The position numbers and the translations under genes were made by a program. A model generated the notes under the pieces. It was not told where the DNA came from. It saw only the letters and a list, made by a program, of their open reading frames with translations, and searched no databases. From assembly GCF_005887095.1 (NCBI RefSeq), contig NZ_PNCI01000016.1, forward strand, positions 62,001 through 126,000: 64,000 bases of DNA, given 5' to 3'. This stretch comes from Pseudoalteromonas rubra (lineage in GTDB: Bacteria > Pseudomonadota > Gammaproteobacteria > Enterobacterales > Alteromonadaceae). Shown in pieces: positions 46,998 through 57,106 of this stretch. Numbering within the stretch: position 1 is the first letter of the stretch; each line of letters opens with the position of its first letter.

Positions 46998-49900
46998 TTA
47001 AAATGCGCGCTTAATAACTGCCAGCAACTCTTCAATCAAGTTTTTAGCCGTTTCCCCTAGCACATCATTGCTATCATACTGTACGACCCACGTCAGTATC
47101 TCCCCCTCAACACTGAAAGAAAACTCCAGCGGAAACCCAAAGTAATCTTGCCCAATCAGTGTGTTATGCGTCACCTCCTGGTCTTTTGTTAATTGTTCTT
47201 TTTGATAACGCGTCAGCTCATTGTTAGACGTTAAATGATGGAACTCAACATAGTTAAATGTCACCTGAAATGGCACACAACCACCATGTAGTGCTATTTG
47301 CTGTGGCAGTGGCAAACGAATGGCCTGCTCCATTTCAAGCAGTTCAGCATGTGCCTGTAATGCCATTTCTCGAGTGGAAAGGTTGCTTGCAACCCTGACA
47401 GGCAGCAAGTTCCAGAATAACCCCATTGACCCCAACGGATCCGACAAAGCTGGATTACGCCCATTAGAAATCAGTCCTAAGGTTGTCCAGGGCTCTCCAA
47501 GCTGGTGCGCCAGCGCTTTCGTCAGTGCCGCAATCAATACACTCTTAAAGTGAACTGAATGCTCTTTGGCCCATTGCTGGCCGGAACTGAGCTTAATGTG
47601 TCCCGTAAATGACTCAACATGCTGCACATAGGGGCGCTGTTTTTCTAGTCGACTGCCACTAAAATGTGCGGCCTTGTTTTGCCAATACGCCAGGGTCGCA
47701 GAGTGTCCAACCATCTCATTGATTTCCTGCGCAACAAACTCTTTAAGCACGTTTGGCTGTCCAGCCACTTCAGATTTACTTAAGACTCGTTGACCCGCAA
47801 GACGCTGCTCAACATTGTTTTTAAAAGTGACATTACCCCAGCCATCCTGAATAGCGTGCAGATTACTGGTGATCAGACTTGCGCCTCCGGCACTCTCTTC
47901 GATGTAATAAAAACGCACTAAAGGGTCAGCTATCTGACGCCACTCATAGGGCCGCTGATTATCTTGACGCAGCAGCTGTGCAACTAACTCATCGCGCTCG
48001 GCACGGCCTGACACCTTGTAGGTTTCGATGCTGGGTTCCACGTGCTCTAGTAACACCTGAAACAAACGCCCTTCATGTTCGACAAAGCGCGTTCTGAAAT
48101 TGACACTTTGTAATTCATAGTCCAACGCAGTACGCAACTGAGCAAAATCCGCCATTGCCGGCGGTAACTCAATGACCTCCTGAGGGTGAAACAGGCCCAC
48201 CCTGTGTATATCGAGATCATATTGATTGAGCATATAAACCTGCATGCCCGTTGCAGGATAAACATCGCAATATTGAGTCCGCAACGCCTCTGGCACGGCT
48301 TCTTCTGGCAGCACATTGCTCGTTGCATCGTGTGTGCCTGCTTGTTGTTCCATCACTGTTGCCAGAGATTGTATTGTGGGGTTATCAAACACCTCCATCA
48401 GTGACAAATTAAAGCCTCGCTGGTTCAACTCATAAGCGACTTTGATCCCTTTAATGGAATCCCCTCCCAACGAAAAAAAGTTGTCATTGATGCCGACTTT
48501 TTCTGACAGACCCAGTACTTTTTCCCACACCTGAGCCAGCTGCTTTTCTACTTCGGTGCTCGGTGCCTGATATTCTGCCCTTGCCTGCTTCTGTGCCAAT
48601 AACAGCAGCGCTTTTTTATCAACTTTGCCGTTCACCGTCATTGCAAATGTATCGACTTTAAAAAAGTGCTCAGGGATCATAAAGGCGGGCAGCATATTCT
48701 GCAGATACCCCCTCAGCGTGTCTTCTGACAAAGTATCGTCTTGTGTTTTATAAAAAAGTGTTAGCCTGTTTTGAGCACAGTGGTACACGCACTCCGCTTT
48801 AACAACGCCGTCACATTGTGCTGCTGCACTGCTCACTGCACTCAAGTCAATACGATAACCATTGTGCTTAATTTGATTATCTTTTCGATCAATATAATAG
48901 ATATTGCCATCTGCCAGTGTGCGTACAATATCACCTGTGCGGTAGTAACGAACGCCTGCCTCATCAACATAAGTGGCTCGCGCCGTAGCCTGAGGGTTAT
49001 CAAGGTAACCGCTAAAGAGCGCTGGCCCTGACAGCACAAGCTCTCCGCTTTCCCCCAACGACACAGGTTTATCATCCCCATTCAAAATCTGACAAGTCAC
49101 ATTGGCAATTGGCTGACCGATCGGAACCAAGTCGCAACTCAACTGTCGATCAACAACATAGTAAGTCGCATCAATACAGGTTTCTGTCGGACCATACAAA
49201 TTAACCAAGGTGCAATTCAACCTTGTCTTAACCTGCTCAGCACTGCGAGTAGGCAGCGCCTCCCCTCCACAAAACAAGGTACGCAGTGCCAACTGCTCGG
49301 CATTAAAGTCATCATGTTCCAGCAGCACGCTCAAATACGACGGCACCACCTGCAATAAGGTAATGTCATAACCCTTAACCAACTGCATAAACGCATCGAC
49401 ATCATATAGCACTGATTGCTCAGCTATCACACAATTCACGCCTGACAGCAAAACAACCCAAAACTCCCAGACTGAGGCATCAAATCCAGCACTGGTTTTT
49501 TGTAACAATGTATCGCCCGGCCCGACTGAAAAGGTCTGCTCGAACCACCTCATGTGGTTATTCAGCGCGCCATAACTCACTTCAATGCCTTTCGGCTCAC
49601 CAGTCGATCCCGAGGTAAAAATAACATAGGCAATGTCCGTCTCGACAACGTCAGCAATCACCATAGCACTGCTGTAATGAGTCAGATCCAGTTCTTGCAA
49701 ATTAATGCTCATTACCGAGCCAATTTGTTCAGTTCCCAATAAGGAAGTGATCACACATGTCGCGTCGAGTTGCGCTGAAATTGCAGCCACACGTTGCGCG
49801 GGCATACTTTCGTTGAGGGGCACGTAAGTTGCCCCAAGCTTAGTCACTGCCAGCATCGCTGTAAAAAACGCAATGGAACGAGGCTCCCAGATGACCACTT

Positions 49901-51200
49901 TGGCCCCTTTTTTAACCCCATGCTCCGAGAGGTAATTGGCCAATTTATTAGCCCTTTCATGCAATCCAGCTAATCCGCATTGCGCCACGCCCGGCTCAAT
50001 AATTTTACTATCAGGGTAGTCAGTTGCAGCTTGTTCAAGCCAGGACTGCAATGAGTTTTGAATTGGCATCTGCGCGCCGCTCAGCTGCCAGGGTTCAGGT
50101 AAGGAATCCTGCTGCTTCAAAACCGAAGCTATGTTACTGTGTAGCAGCCTCACAGCATCAGCTGTAAATCTGATCGAAGAAAAGCTGGTGTGCAGTGCCA
50201 GTGAGTCAGCACAGTCAAACAAGACGTGGGTTAAGGCGCCACCGTTATGACAATAAATAATATCTTGTGGAGTAAAACGGCTGTGCAATTCTGGTGAGAA
50301 GTAATAATAGGTATGCAAATAGGGTGTCTGGCTTTCAGCATAAAAACACTCGGCAATACCACCTAGTAACTCTCTGCCCGCGAGCTCTGAAACAATCGCA
50401 TCGCTTAACGTGCTCACCTCGCCCATTGCCATTGGTAATCCGCAAAGTAAAGCACCCGGCACCGATCGCAAATCCTCATCTTCACGCAACGATACCAGGG
50501 ATGTCATCTGAGCCTGGTTATTAAAGCGCCGCATCGCCAGTTTAGCCGCAGCTGACACGACGGCTTCTGACGTGGTATCAAATTGCGCCGCAAGTGCAGC
50601 AATGGTTGCCCGGTAACCCTGTAAATCCAGTGTCACAGTGTGCACCTGCTCTTGATCTTCTAACTGATAATGTTCAATACTCAGCCTTTGCTTTTCCTGA
50701 TCTTCTAAGCTTTCTTTCCCCACCAGTTCAGCCAGTTGTGGTTTATCAGGATCCATGGCAATACCATCAAGCCAGGCCTTCACTTCGCTAAACTGAATGC
50801 GCTCTTCGTCTGGGTCGCTGTTACATTCGGTATCAAGTAATTGCGCTAAGATAAGTTGCAGCGTCTGGAGGTCTGCATAATGGTTTGGCGCACAAAGGGT
50901 AAGCCAGAACTGCTCATCAGAAATCGCCAACACTCCCACAGCAAGCACAGCCAAAGCTTGTTCTGTTGCACAACGCAATGCTTCTTGTGCTTCTTCCACT
51001 TCTGATTCGCATGAGACATTGCGACGCTCGAGCACAAAAGGCTGCAAAGGATGCTCTCCCTGAGGACTCCATGAACTATCAGTGGAAAACGCATCATGAA
51101 CTGAGGTTAAACTAAGCAATTTTTGCATAAGCTCGGACTCATTGAATAAGCCTGTACAAATACCGCTGAGCCTGACTTTATGTGAATTTTGAATTAACAT
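46998..51200 (-). CDS. NRPS with divergent N- and C-terminal condensation-like domains (C*-A-T-C*)
   Basis: 1400 aa. An N-terminal condensation-like region (about 1-370) has NHYADLQT where HHxxxDG is expected (about 107), so it is probably inactive. The adenylation domain (about 390-880) has FTSGSTGEPKG (about 533), NLYGPTETCID and YRTGD. Its A8 motif is atypical (DRKDNQIKHNGYRI). The specificity residues read D-A-W-Q-F-G-L-I-D-K, like codes linked to Gln/Glu in Pseudomonas lipopeptide synthetases. The carrier protein has the Ser in LGGDSIKG (about 913). A C-terminal condensation domain has LHAIQDGWG (about 1115), keeping the second, catalytic His. No thioesterase. The start at 51200 has AAGG before the ATG; an upstream TTG is unlikely. 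Confidence 0.9.
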   Translation of the reverse strand: MLIQNSHKVRLSGICTGLFNESELMQKLLSLTSVHDAFSTDSSWSPQGEHPLQPFVLERRNVSCESEVEEAQEALRCATEQALAVLAVGVLAISDEQFWLTLCAPNHYADLQTLQLILAQLLDTECNSDPDEERIQFSEVKAWLDGIAMDPDKPQLAELVGKESLEDQEKQRLSIEHYQLEDQEQVHTVTLDLQGYRATIAALAAQFDTTSEAVVSAAAKLAMRRFNNQAQMTSLVSLREDEDLRSVPGALLCGLPMAMGEVSTLSDAIVSELAGRELLGGIAECFYAESQTPYLHTYYYFSPELHSRFTPQDIIYCHNGGALTHVLFDCADSLALHTSFSSIRFTADAVRLLHSNIASVLKQQDSLPEPWQLSGAQMPIQNSLQSWLEQAATDYPDSKIIEPGVAQCGLAGLHERANKLANYLSEHGVKKGAKVVIWEPRSIAFFTAMLAVTKLGATYVPLNESMPAQRVAAISAQLDATCVITSLLGTEQIGSVMSINLQELDLTHYSSAMVIADVVETDIAYVIFTSGSTGEPKGIEVSYGALNNHMRWFEQTFSVGPGDTLLQKTSAGFDASVWEFWVVLLSGVNCVIAEQSVLYDVDAFMQLVKGYDITLLQVVPSYLSVLLEHDDFNAEQLALRTLFCGGEALPTRSAEQVKTRLNCTLVNLYGPTETCIDATYYVVDRQLSCDLVPIGQPIANVTCQILNGDDKPVSLGESGELVLSGPALFSGYLDNPQATARATYVDEAGVRYYRTGDIVRTLADGNIYYIDRKDNQIKHNGYRIDLSAVSSAAAQCDGVVKAECVYHCAQNRLTLFYKTQDDTLSEDTLRGYLQNMLPAFMIPEHFFKVDTFAMTVNGKVDKKALLLLAQKQARAEYQAPSTEVEKQLAQVWEKVLGLSEKVGINDNFFSLGGDSIKGIKVAYELNQRGFNLSLMEVFDNPTIQSLATVMEQQAGTHDATSNVLPEEAVPEALRTQYCDVYPATGMQVYMLNQYDLDIHRVGLFHPQEVIELPPAMADFAQLRTALDYELQSVNFRTRFVEHEGRLFQVLLEHVEPSIETYKVSGRAERDELVAQLLRQDNQRPYEWRQIADPLVRFYYIEESAGGASLITSNLHAIQDGWGNVTFKNNVEQRLAGQRVLSKSEVAGQPNVLKEFVAQEINEMVGHSATLAYWQNKAAHFSGSRLEKQRPYVQHVESFTGHIKLSSGQQWAKEHSVHFKSVLIAALTKALAHQLGEPWTTLGLISNGRNPALSDPLGSMGLFWNLLPVRVASNLSTREMALQAHAELLEMEQAIRLPLPQQIALHGGCVPFQVTFNYVEFHHLTSNNELTRYQKEQLTKDQEVTHNTLIGQDYFGFPLEFSFSVEGEILTWVVQYDSNDVLGETAKNLIEELLAVIKRAF

Positions 51201-51350
51201 ACCCTTAAAAATGTCCTTTCCTTTATTATTATTATGAATAATATTAACAACTAACAAATTAACCCAGTTTATTGTTATAAAGTGAATTTAAAATATGGCG
51301 ACCAGTAGGTTCACTTGTTCAAATTGATTGCAGATTAGTGTGCATTGATA

Positions 51351-52331
51351 TTATCCCATCGCGACCAACACACGCCTGTCTCCGCTAAACGGTTTGCGAC
51401 CATGTGCGACTAATTTATTATCTAGTAGCAGCACATCACCGGCCTTCCAGTCAAACATCACCTCTGCCTGCCTGTAGGCGTCACGAATATGCCCGATCAC
51501 ATCATCTGGGATCGGAGTTCCGTCCCCATAAAGTGTCACGAATGGAAAGTCCGTCAGTTTGAACGACTTTGCCAAGGTTGCCTGGAACTCCTCTGGCAAA
51601 CTGGATGGATGCCAAAAAACGGCATGGTTAAACCACACGTCCTCGTTTGTTTCCGGATGTTGATGCACAACAGGACGACATTGCCGAGTTTTTAACGTTG
51701 AACCGGTGTGATCCAGGATCTCAATGTTTGCTTGCTTGCAATATGCAGCCAATGATGCTGGATCATCAGTACCAAACGACTTATGTATTGATGGGCCCAT
51801 GCCAAAACCAAAACTACGATACAAACTCCAGCCCCCTCGATGCTTAAACTCTTCAATCACAGCGGGATCGATCAATGACAGCACTTTTCTGACATCTGCC
51901 AACTGTGTCTGCCCACCTTTGCTCGCCGACGTGACACAATAAAATGCCAACAACGCAGGTGGTGTCAGGACATATGAAAGCTCATTGTGTAGGAAGATCT
52001 CCTGTTCCTGAGGGAACTCGGTAGAGGTATATACACCCTTACCAACATGTGAACGGGGTGTAGCTCCTTCGGTATACTGACCTGTTTGGTCTACCATTTC
52101 TGTAACAAAGTCCTCAAACCCTTCAACGGCTCCCACATCAAAACGTCTGAAGAGAACAGCACCATAGCGCCTCAGCTCTGACTTCACTTTCGATTTGTGT
52201 TCACAAACCCAGTTAACCAGGTTGGTGCGACGTACATTTGCATCAAAAATGACGGGTAATCCAGCCTCCTCTGGAGGCTGGGCAACTATCTCTGATTTTT
52301 CCTGCTGTTCTTTCCAAGCGTTAAACTTCAT
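51351..52331 (-). CDS. TauD/TfdA-family Fe(II)/2-oxoglutarate oxygenase, SyrP-like
   Basis: 326 aa. The metal facial triad is HNE in EIFLHNELSYV (about 114-116) and the distal His in NKLVAHGRKPFSGDRRVLVAMG (about 308), with Arg residues for 2-oxoglutarate after it. WFNHAVFWHPSSLPEEF is typical of SyrP-like members that hydroxylate amino acids bound to NRPS carrier proteins. It overlaps the NRPS gene upstream by 4 bp (ATGA), so it is translated with the assembly line. Beta-hydroxylation of a residue loaded by an adjacent module is the likely role; which one is not known. Confidence 0.9.
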   Translation of the reverse strand: MKFNAWKEQQEKSEIVAQPPEEAGLPVIFDANVRRTNLVNWVCEHKSKVKSELRRYGAVLFRRFDVGAVEGFEDFVTEMVDQTGQYTEGATPRSHVGKGVYTSTEFPQEQEIFLHNELSYVLTPPALLAFYCVTSASKGGQTQLADVRKVLSLIDPAVIEEFKHRGGWSLYRSFGFGMGPSIHKSFGTDDPASLAAYCKQANIEILDHTGSTLKTRQCRPVVHQHPETNEDVWFNHAVFWHPSSLPEEFQATLAKSFKLTDFPFVTLYGDGTPIPDDVIGHIRDAYRQAEVMFDWKAGDVLLLDNKLVAHGRKPFSGDRRVLVAMG

Positions 52332-55300
52332 GATGTAAGTTTCCTTTTTGACTTAAACCCACCAAGCTGCGCTTTAAAACTGCGGCTTACATGCTGCCGC
52401 CAGCTTTGCCTCAGGGTCGAGACACATAGTGCTGGGTCTTCTGCTACCTGAGCCAGTACAAAACTAAAACACTGCTGCAGTTTCTCAACTTGCCGTCCCT
52501 CGACCACCAGTTGGTTATAAACGATTTGCCCACTCATCCCTTTGGCAGAGTCGCTCAATACAAATGACAGGTCGTATTTTAACCCTGAGAACTCAATACT
52601 ATTTTCCTGCTCCTGAGTCTCATAGACCGTATTATCATCGCCTGCTTGTGAGCCACTCTGATACACAAACTTATGTCGCAAATGTGCTTCCAGTAGACTC
52701 GCATCAACCCCTTGCATATCTTTAAGCACTTCTTTGAACGCAAAATCGCCATGCCTGAACGTGGCATTACAGGTTGCTCTGAGCTGCGTTAGTAACGCAC
52801 TAAAATCACGCTCGCCTGCCAGCTCCTCAACAATTAATAGCGAGTTGACAAACATACCAACCAGGCCCTCTGTGCCTGGTACATTTCGGTTGGCGAAATC
52901 CACATTCACGGTGAACACGTCGGAGTTGGTAAATAGCGTTGTCGCCACCGCATACACGGCTATCCAAACATTAAACTCCGAACACACATTCGCTGCCGCC
53001 AGCCGACGCATTGCTTCTTGATGACTTGACTCAATATCAAAATGTACAAGTGCGCTCTCGATCCGCGGACTCGTGCCTATGCCACTTGCGAGTAACCTTG
53101 CTTCATTGAGCAAGGTTAATTGGTGCAGCCAGAATTGGCGTGGCTGGCTCAGCTCATCTTCAGTTCGACGTTGCTGCCAGTAAGCATAATCAATATATTC
53201 AATATCGCGTTTGCTAGCGGGAATTGCTCCGCCCGATTCAAGCACAGTGTAATACTCTTTCAGCGCTGCTTTGATCAAATCCATAGACCAGCCATCAACA
53301 GCGATATGTGAGAAGTTCAGTAGCACAATTTGCAACCCTTCAGCATGAGCAAAGTGATGACAATGCATCATTTCTCCACTGTATATATCCAGAGGTTGCT
53401 GTAAAACCTGTGTGATCCGGGTATTCGCGTCGCTAATAAACTGCACCTGCTCAGCCTGCTCTGAACCGGGTAATTGTTGCCGTGTTACGGATATGGCTTT
53501 GGTAGTCAAAACCTGTTGTCTGGGCTCTCCTTCTGTGCAGAAGAACCGCGTTCTCAGTACCGGCTGGTTGATCACCAGCGCTTCCAGTGCCTGCACAAAA
53601 ATAGCGAGATTAAAGTCACCATCAAAGTACATTAAGAGGGGCACATTGTAGGCCGCCCCCCTGCCAAGCTCATATTCGAAAAAGACACCAGCCTGAGCCG
53701 TCGACAGAGGATATGCATCCCGGATTGGGGCCGGTTTTATCGCAGCAATCACGCTGCCAGCGGTGTCAGAAACGCGCTGAGCAATACCCTGTATGTCTGC
53801 GGCATTAAGCAGATCTTCCACTTTAATTGCCGCCTGACATGTTTGATTAAGCACACGAACCGCCTTCATTGCCAACAAAGACGTACCACCCAGCGCAAAG
53901 AAATTATCTGCCATCCCGATATGATTTATCGACAAAAGTGACTGTATGACATCACACACCTGTTTTTCTACTTCCGTCTCAGGCGCGCGAAAGTGTGCTG
54001 CACTTTGCTTTTTTTGTGGAACGGGTAACGCTTGAATATCGACCTTTCCATTGCTGGTCAATGGCAATGACTGTAGCGCCACAATGTGGGTCGGTAACAT
54101 ATGTCGGGGAAGATGGGATGCTAAAAATGCCTGCAGTGATTTCTCAACGTCTGACTGAGCAAGCTGACAAACCACGTAGGCAACCAGGTAGGCACCCGAT
54201 GGGTTAGGTACCACTCTGACGATACAGCTCTCGATACCTGAGAAGGTGTTAATGTATGCTTCAATTTCTTGCAATTCGATGCGATAGCCACGAATTTTAA
54301 CCTGTTCGTCAATACGACCGAGATATCGGGTGTCTCCATTTTCGTCGATCCGAACCAGATCGCCCGTCCGATACATCCGCTGTGGCGCCCCATTCAAGTC
54401 GGTAACATATGGATCCTGAGTGAATACGCTTGACGTTAGTTCAGGTTGTCCTAAATATCCTCTCGCAACGCCAGGACCAGCAATATACAGCTCACCAATC
54501 CCACCGCGCGGTACCAAAGCCTGGTTTTCATCCAGCACATAGTACTTCATGTTTGCATTGGGCTGACCTATCGTAATGGCTGCCGATGAACAAAGTGGTT
54601 TGATTGATGAACAAATAGATGCCTCTGTCGGGCCATAGGCATTGAAGACAGATTTGCTTTCTTCTAACCAAGGCGCAACGACCTCAGGTTTACACTCTTC
54701 ACCACCCACAATCACAGTATCAATGTGCGGTAAAGCCGATGCTTCGAGCGTTTCTAGTATCGAAGGCGTCATCATAATGTGCGTCACATCGGTATAGTGT
54801 TGCAATTCTGAATGCAAGTCCTGGGTTGTCGCCAGGCGCAGTGTCGCGCCAGATGTGAGCGCCATAAATATCACCCAAGCCGCCGCATCAAAGCTCAATG
54901 ATGTAGACTGAAACAACGTGCTTTGTGCTGTCACTGAAAACGTGCTTTGACAGTGCATCAGGGTATTGACGACGCCTAAGTGTTCAACCATGACCCCCTT
55001 TGGTTTACCACTGGACCCTGAGGTAAAAATAACATAGGCCAGATCGTTCAGTGCGACATCGGGGCAATGATTCTTAACAGACTCAATGGCGTGTACATGC
55101 TGAGCGTCATCGCTCATCCCCACCATGATCGCATCGGATACCATACTGGTGCCCTGCTCAATCGTTGCCATATCACATAGTAGAACAGCAATGTTTGCCC
55201 GCTCAATCATATACTCAATGCGTGCCTGTGGATAAGCAGGGTCAAGAGGCACATACGCAGCTCCCACTTTCAGTGCCCCGAGAATAGCAATGACCATATC

Positions 55301-57106
55301 TGCCGAACGAGTCGCATAGACCCCAATGCAAGCACCTGGTCCAATGCCAGAGTGTGTTTGTAACCGCTCAGCAACTTGCTCTGCACGGAGATTAAGCTCT
55401 GCATAACTCAATGACGCATCACCCCAAGCAACGGCCACCTTATCCGGATTTTGCAAAGCCTGCTGTTCGACCAGATAATGAAGCGGCTTAGCAATCGCTA
55501 AATCAACGGACTGACTGGACTGAGGTGCAAGGGTTTGCTGTACTTCAGCATCGGGGATGAGGGGCAAGGCAGCCGGAGCCTGATACGCGCTCACACCATG
55601 CTCAGCGAGTGTTGCTAACAAGTGGCCAAAATGAACACTCAATGCTGACACATCGGCTTCACTGAATAAGCCACAATTATAAATCCAGTGGATCGCACCG
55701 CTTTCCCGGCTAAACTGACAATCTATATGCAAATCATACTTTGTTTGCAGTATAGGTAAGCTCAATGGCTCGAGTTTGGCGCCACCCAGCGCAACGGGCC
55801 CCTGAGGCTCGCCGCCAACAGAAAACTGCCCGTCCAGTGTCAACAGGATCTGAAATAATGGAGAGGCCGAACCTGTACCGCTCAGCCCGAGGGCCTCAAC
55901 AATCGCATCAAAAGCGATATCCTGATTTGCCTGCGCATCCACATTGACTGTGCGAACACGCTCAAAATACTCACTTAACTGGTCATATCGTGTATCAACC
56001 CGCAACGCCAGCATATTCACAAAAAAGCCGAATAGAGGTTCAAGCTCTTTTTGGTTTCGCCCCGCAATGGGCGTGCCGATAACAATATCATGGCTGTTGC
56101 TGAAACGACTCAGTAACAGCGCCAGCAAGCCGTGTAACAAAGCAAACACAGTGAGGTTATGTTGTTGTGCGATATCCTTTAGTTGCGACACCTGCTGTGC
56201 CGATAGCGTATAGCTGACCGCAGCACCATCATGCGTTGGAGTCAGGGTTCTTGGCAAGCTCGACGGCAGGCTATGCATCACAGGTGCATCAGCCAGCTGT
56301 TTCTGCCAATACTGCAATTGTTTGTTTAACGCACTTTGCGTCCCTTTAGACTGCTGCCACACCGCGTAATCAGCATACTGTATCGGTAATTCAGATATAT
56401 CAGCAGTACCGTCAACCTGGTTATATAGTGCGAAAAACTCCCGTGTAAAGATGTCCATTGACCAGCCATCAGAGGCAATGTGATGCATCACTAACGCCAG
56501 CGCGCCTTCCGCAGCGCCGGTCGCAATATACGTTGCCCGGAGCATCAGGTCCTGACTCAAGTCAAATGTATATTGAGTGGCTTGTTTCATCAACTCTAAT
56601 ACTTGGGCTGCCTGCGCAGATGCATCCAACTGGCGTAGATCAAAATGCTGCACGTTAAATACGACATCCTCAGCAGCAAGAATACGCTGATAAGGCTCAC
56701 CGTTTTTCTGAGCATATACGGTACGCAAGATCTCATGTCTGCCAATAATCTGCTTTACGACTGACTCAAAGCGTTCAACGTCGAATTCGCCGAGCACTTT
56801 AAAGGTTGAAACCATATTGTAATGTGCTGAGCCACCCAACATATGATCAACAAGGTACAAACGTTTTTGAGCCGACGACAAGGGCAAATACGGAATATTA
56901 CCGGCGCGTTTCGTTATTGCCGGTGTCCGCTGAGCATGAGAGTTTAACTGCAATAAAAATGCTTTCAGCGTATCTTTATGCGTGCGTAGCATATGCTTTG
57001 CTTCATCACTCAGGCCTTTAGGGAGCTTTAAGTTAACCTGTCCATTGACCACTTCAAATAACACTCCTTGCTCTTTTAGGCGTGTAAATACTTCATTTCC
57101 GGTCAC
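52328..57106 (-). CDS. NRPS with TubC docking domain, C-A-T-C
   Basis: 1592 aa. It begins with a TubC-type docking domain (about 1-58: NEVFTRLKEQGVLFEVVNGQV). Condensation domain 1 is at about 70-520 with HHIASDGWS (about 210). The adenylation domain (about 540-1035) has FTSGSSGKPKG (about 699), AYGPTEASIC, YRTGD and GRIDEQVKIRGYRIE. Specificity residues read D-A-W-M-I-G-A-I-C-K, related to aromatic or hydrophobic codes such as GrsA Phe. The carrier has LGGTSLLA (about 1074). A second condensation domain (about 1140-1560) has FSHIAVDGWS, keeping the catalytic His. It thus ends in a C domain that must act on the next protein's substrate. The start overlaps the upstream NRPS stop (ATGA). Confidence 0.93.
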   Translation of the reverse strand: MTGNEVFTRLKEQGVLFEVVNGQVNLKLPKGLSDEAKHMLRTHKDTLKAFLLQLNSHAQRTPAITKRAGNIPYLPLSSAQKRLYLVDHMLGGSAHYNMVSTFKVLGEFDVERFESVVKQIIGRHEILRTVYAQKNGEPYQRILAAEDVVFNVQHFDLRQLDASAQAAQVLELMKQATQYTFDLSQDLMLRATYIATGAAEGALALVMHHIASDGWSMDIFTREFFALYNQVDGTADISELPIQYADYAVWQQSKGTQSALNKQLQYWQKQLADAPVMHSLPSSLPRTLTPTHDGAAVSYTLSAQQVSQLKDIAQQHNLTVFALLHGLLALLLSRFSNSHDIVIGTPIAGRNQKELEPLFGFFVNMLALRVDTRYDQLSEYFERVRTVNVDAQANQDIAFDAIVEALGLSGTGSASPLFQILLTLDGQFSVGGEPQGPVALGGAKLEPLSLPILQTKYDLHIDCQFSRESGAIHWIYNCGLFSEADVSALSVHFGHLLATLAEHGVSAYQAPAALPLIPDAEVQQTLAPQSSQSVDLAIAKPLHYLVEQQALQNPDKVAVAWGDASLSYAELNLRAEQVAERLQTHSGIGPGACIGVYATRSADMVIAILGALKVGAAYVPLDPAYPQARIEYMIERANIAVLLCDMATIEQGTSMVSDAIMVGMSDDAQHVHAIESVKNHCPDVALNDLAYVIFTSGSSGKPKGVMVEHLGVVNTLMHCQSTFSVTAQSTLFQSTSLSFDAAAWVIFMALTSGATLRLATTQDLHSELQHYTDVTHIMMTPSILETLEASALPHIDTVIVGGEECKPEVVAPWLEESKSVFNAYGPTEASICSSIKPLCSSAAITIGQPNANMKYYVLDENQALVPRGGIGELYIAGPGVARGYLGQPELTSSVFTQDPYVTDLNGAPQRMYRTGDLVRIDENGDTRYLGRIDEQVKIRGYRIELQEIEAYINTFSGIESCIVRVVPNPSGAYLVAYVVCQLAQSDVEKSLQAFLASHLPRHMLPTHIVALQSLPLTSNGKVDIQALPVPQKKQSAAHFRAPETEVEKQVCDVIQSLLSINHIGMADNFFALGGTSLLAMKAVRVLNQTCQAAIKVEDLLNAADIQGIAQRVSDTAGSVIAAIKPAPIRDAYPLSTAQAGVFFEYELGRGAAYNVPLLMYFDGDFNLAIFVQALEALVINQPVLRTRFFCTEGEPRQQVLTTKAISVTRQQLPGSEQAEQVQFISDANTRITQVLQQPLDIYSGEMMHCHHFAHAEGLQIVLLNFSHIAVDGWSMDLIKAALKEYYTVLESGGAIPASKRDIEYIDYAYWQQRRTEDELSQPRQFWLHQLTLLNEARLLASGIGTSPRIESALVHFDIESSHQEAMRRLAAANVCSEFNVWIAVYAVATTLFTNSDVFTVNVDFANRNVPGTEGLVGMFVNSLLIVEELAGERDFSALLTQLRATCNATFRHGDFAFKEVLKDMQGVDASLLEAHLRHKFVYQSGSQAGDDNTVYETQEQENSIEFSGLKYDLSFVLSDSAKGMSGQIVYNQLVVEGRQVEKLQQCFSFVLAQVAEDPALCVSTLRQSWRQHVSRSFKAQLGGFKSKRKLTS

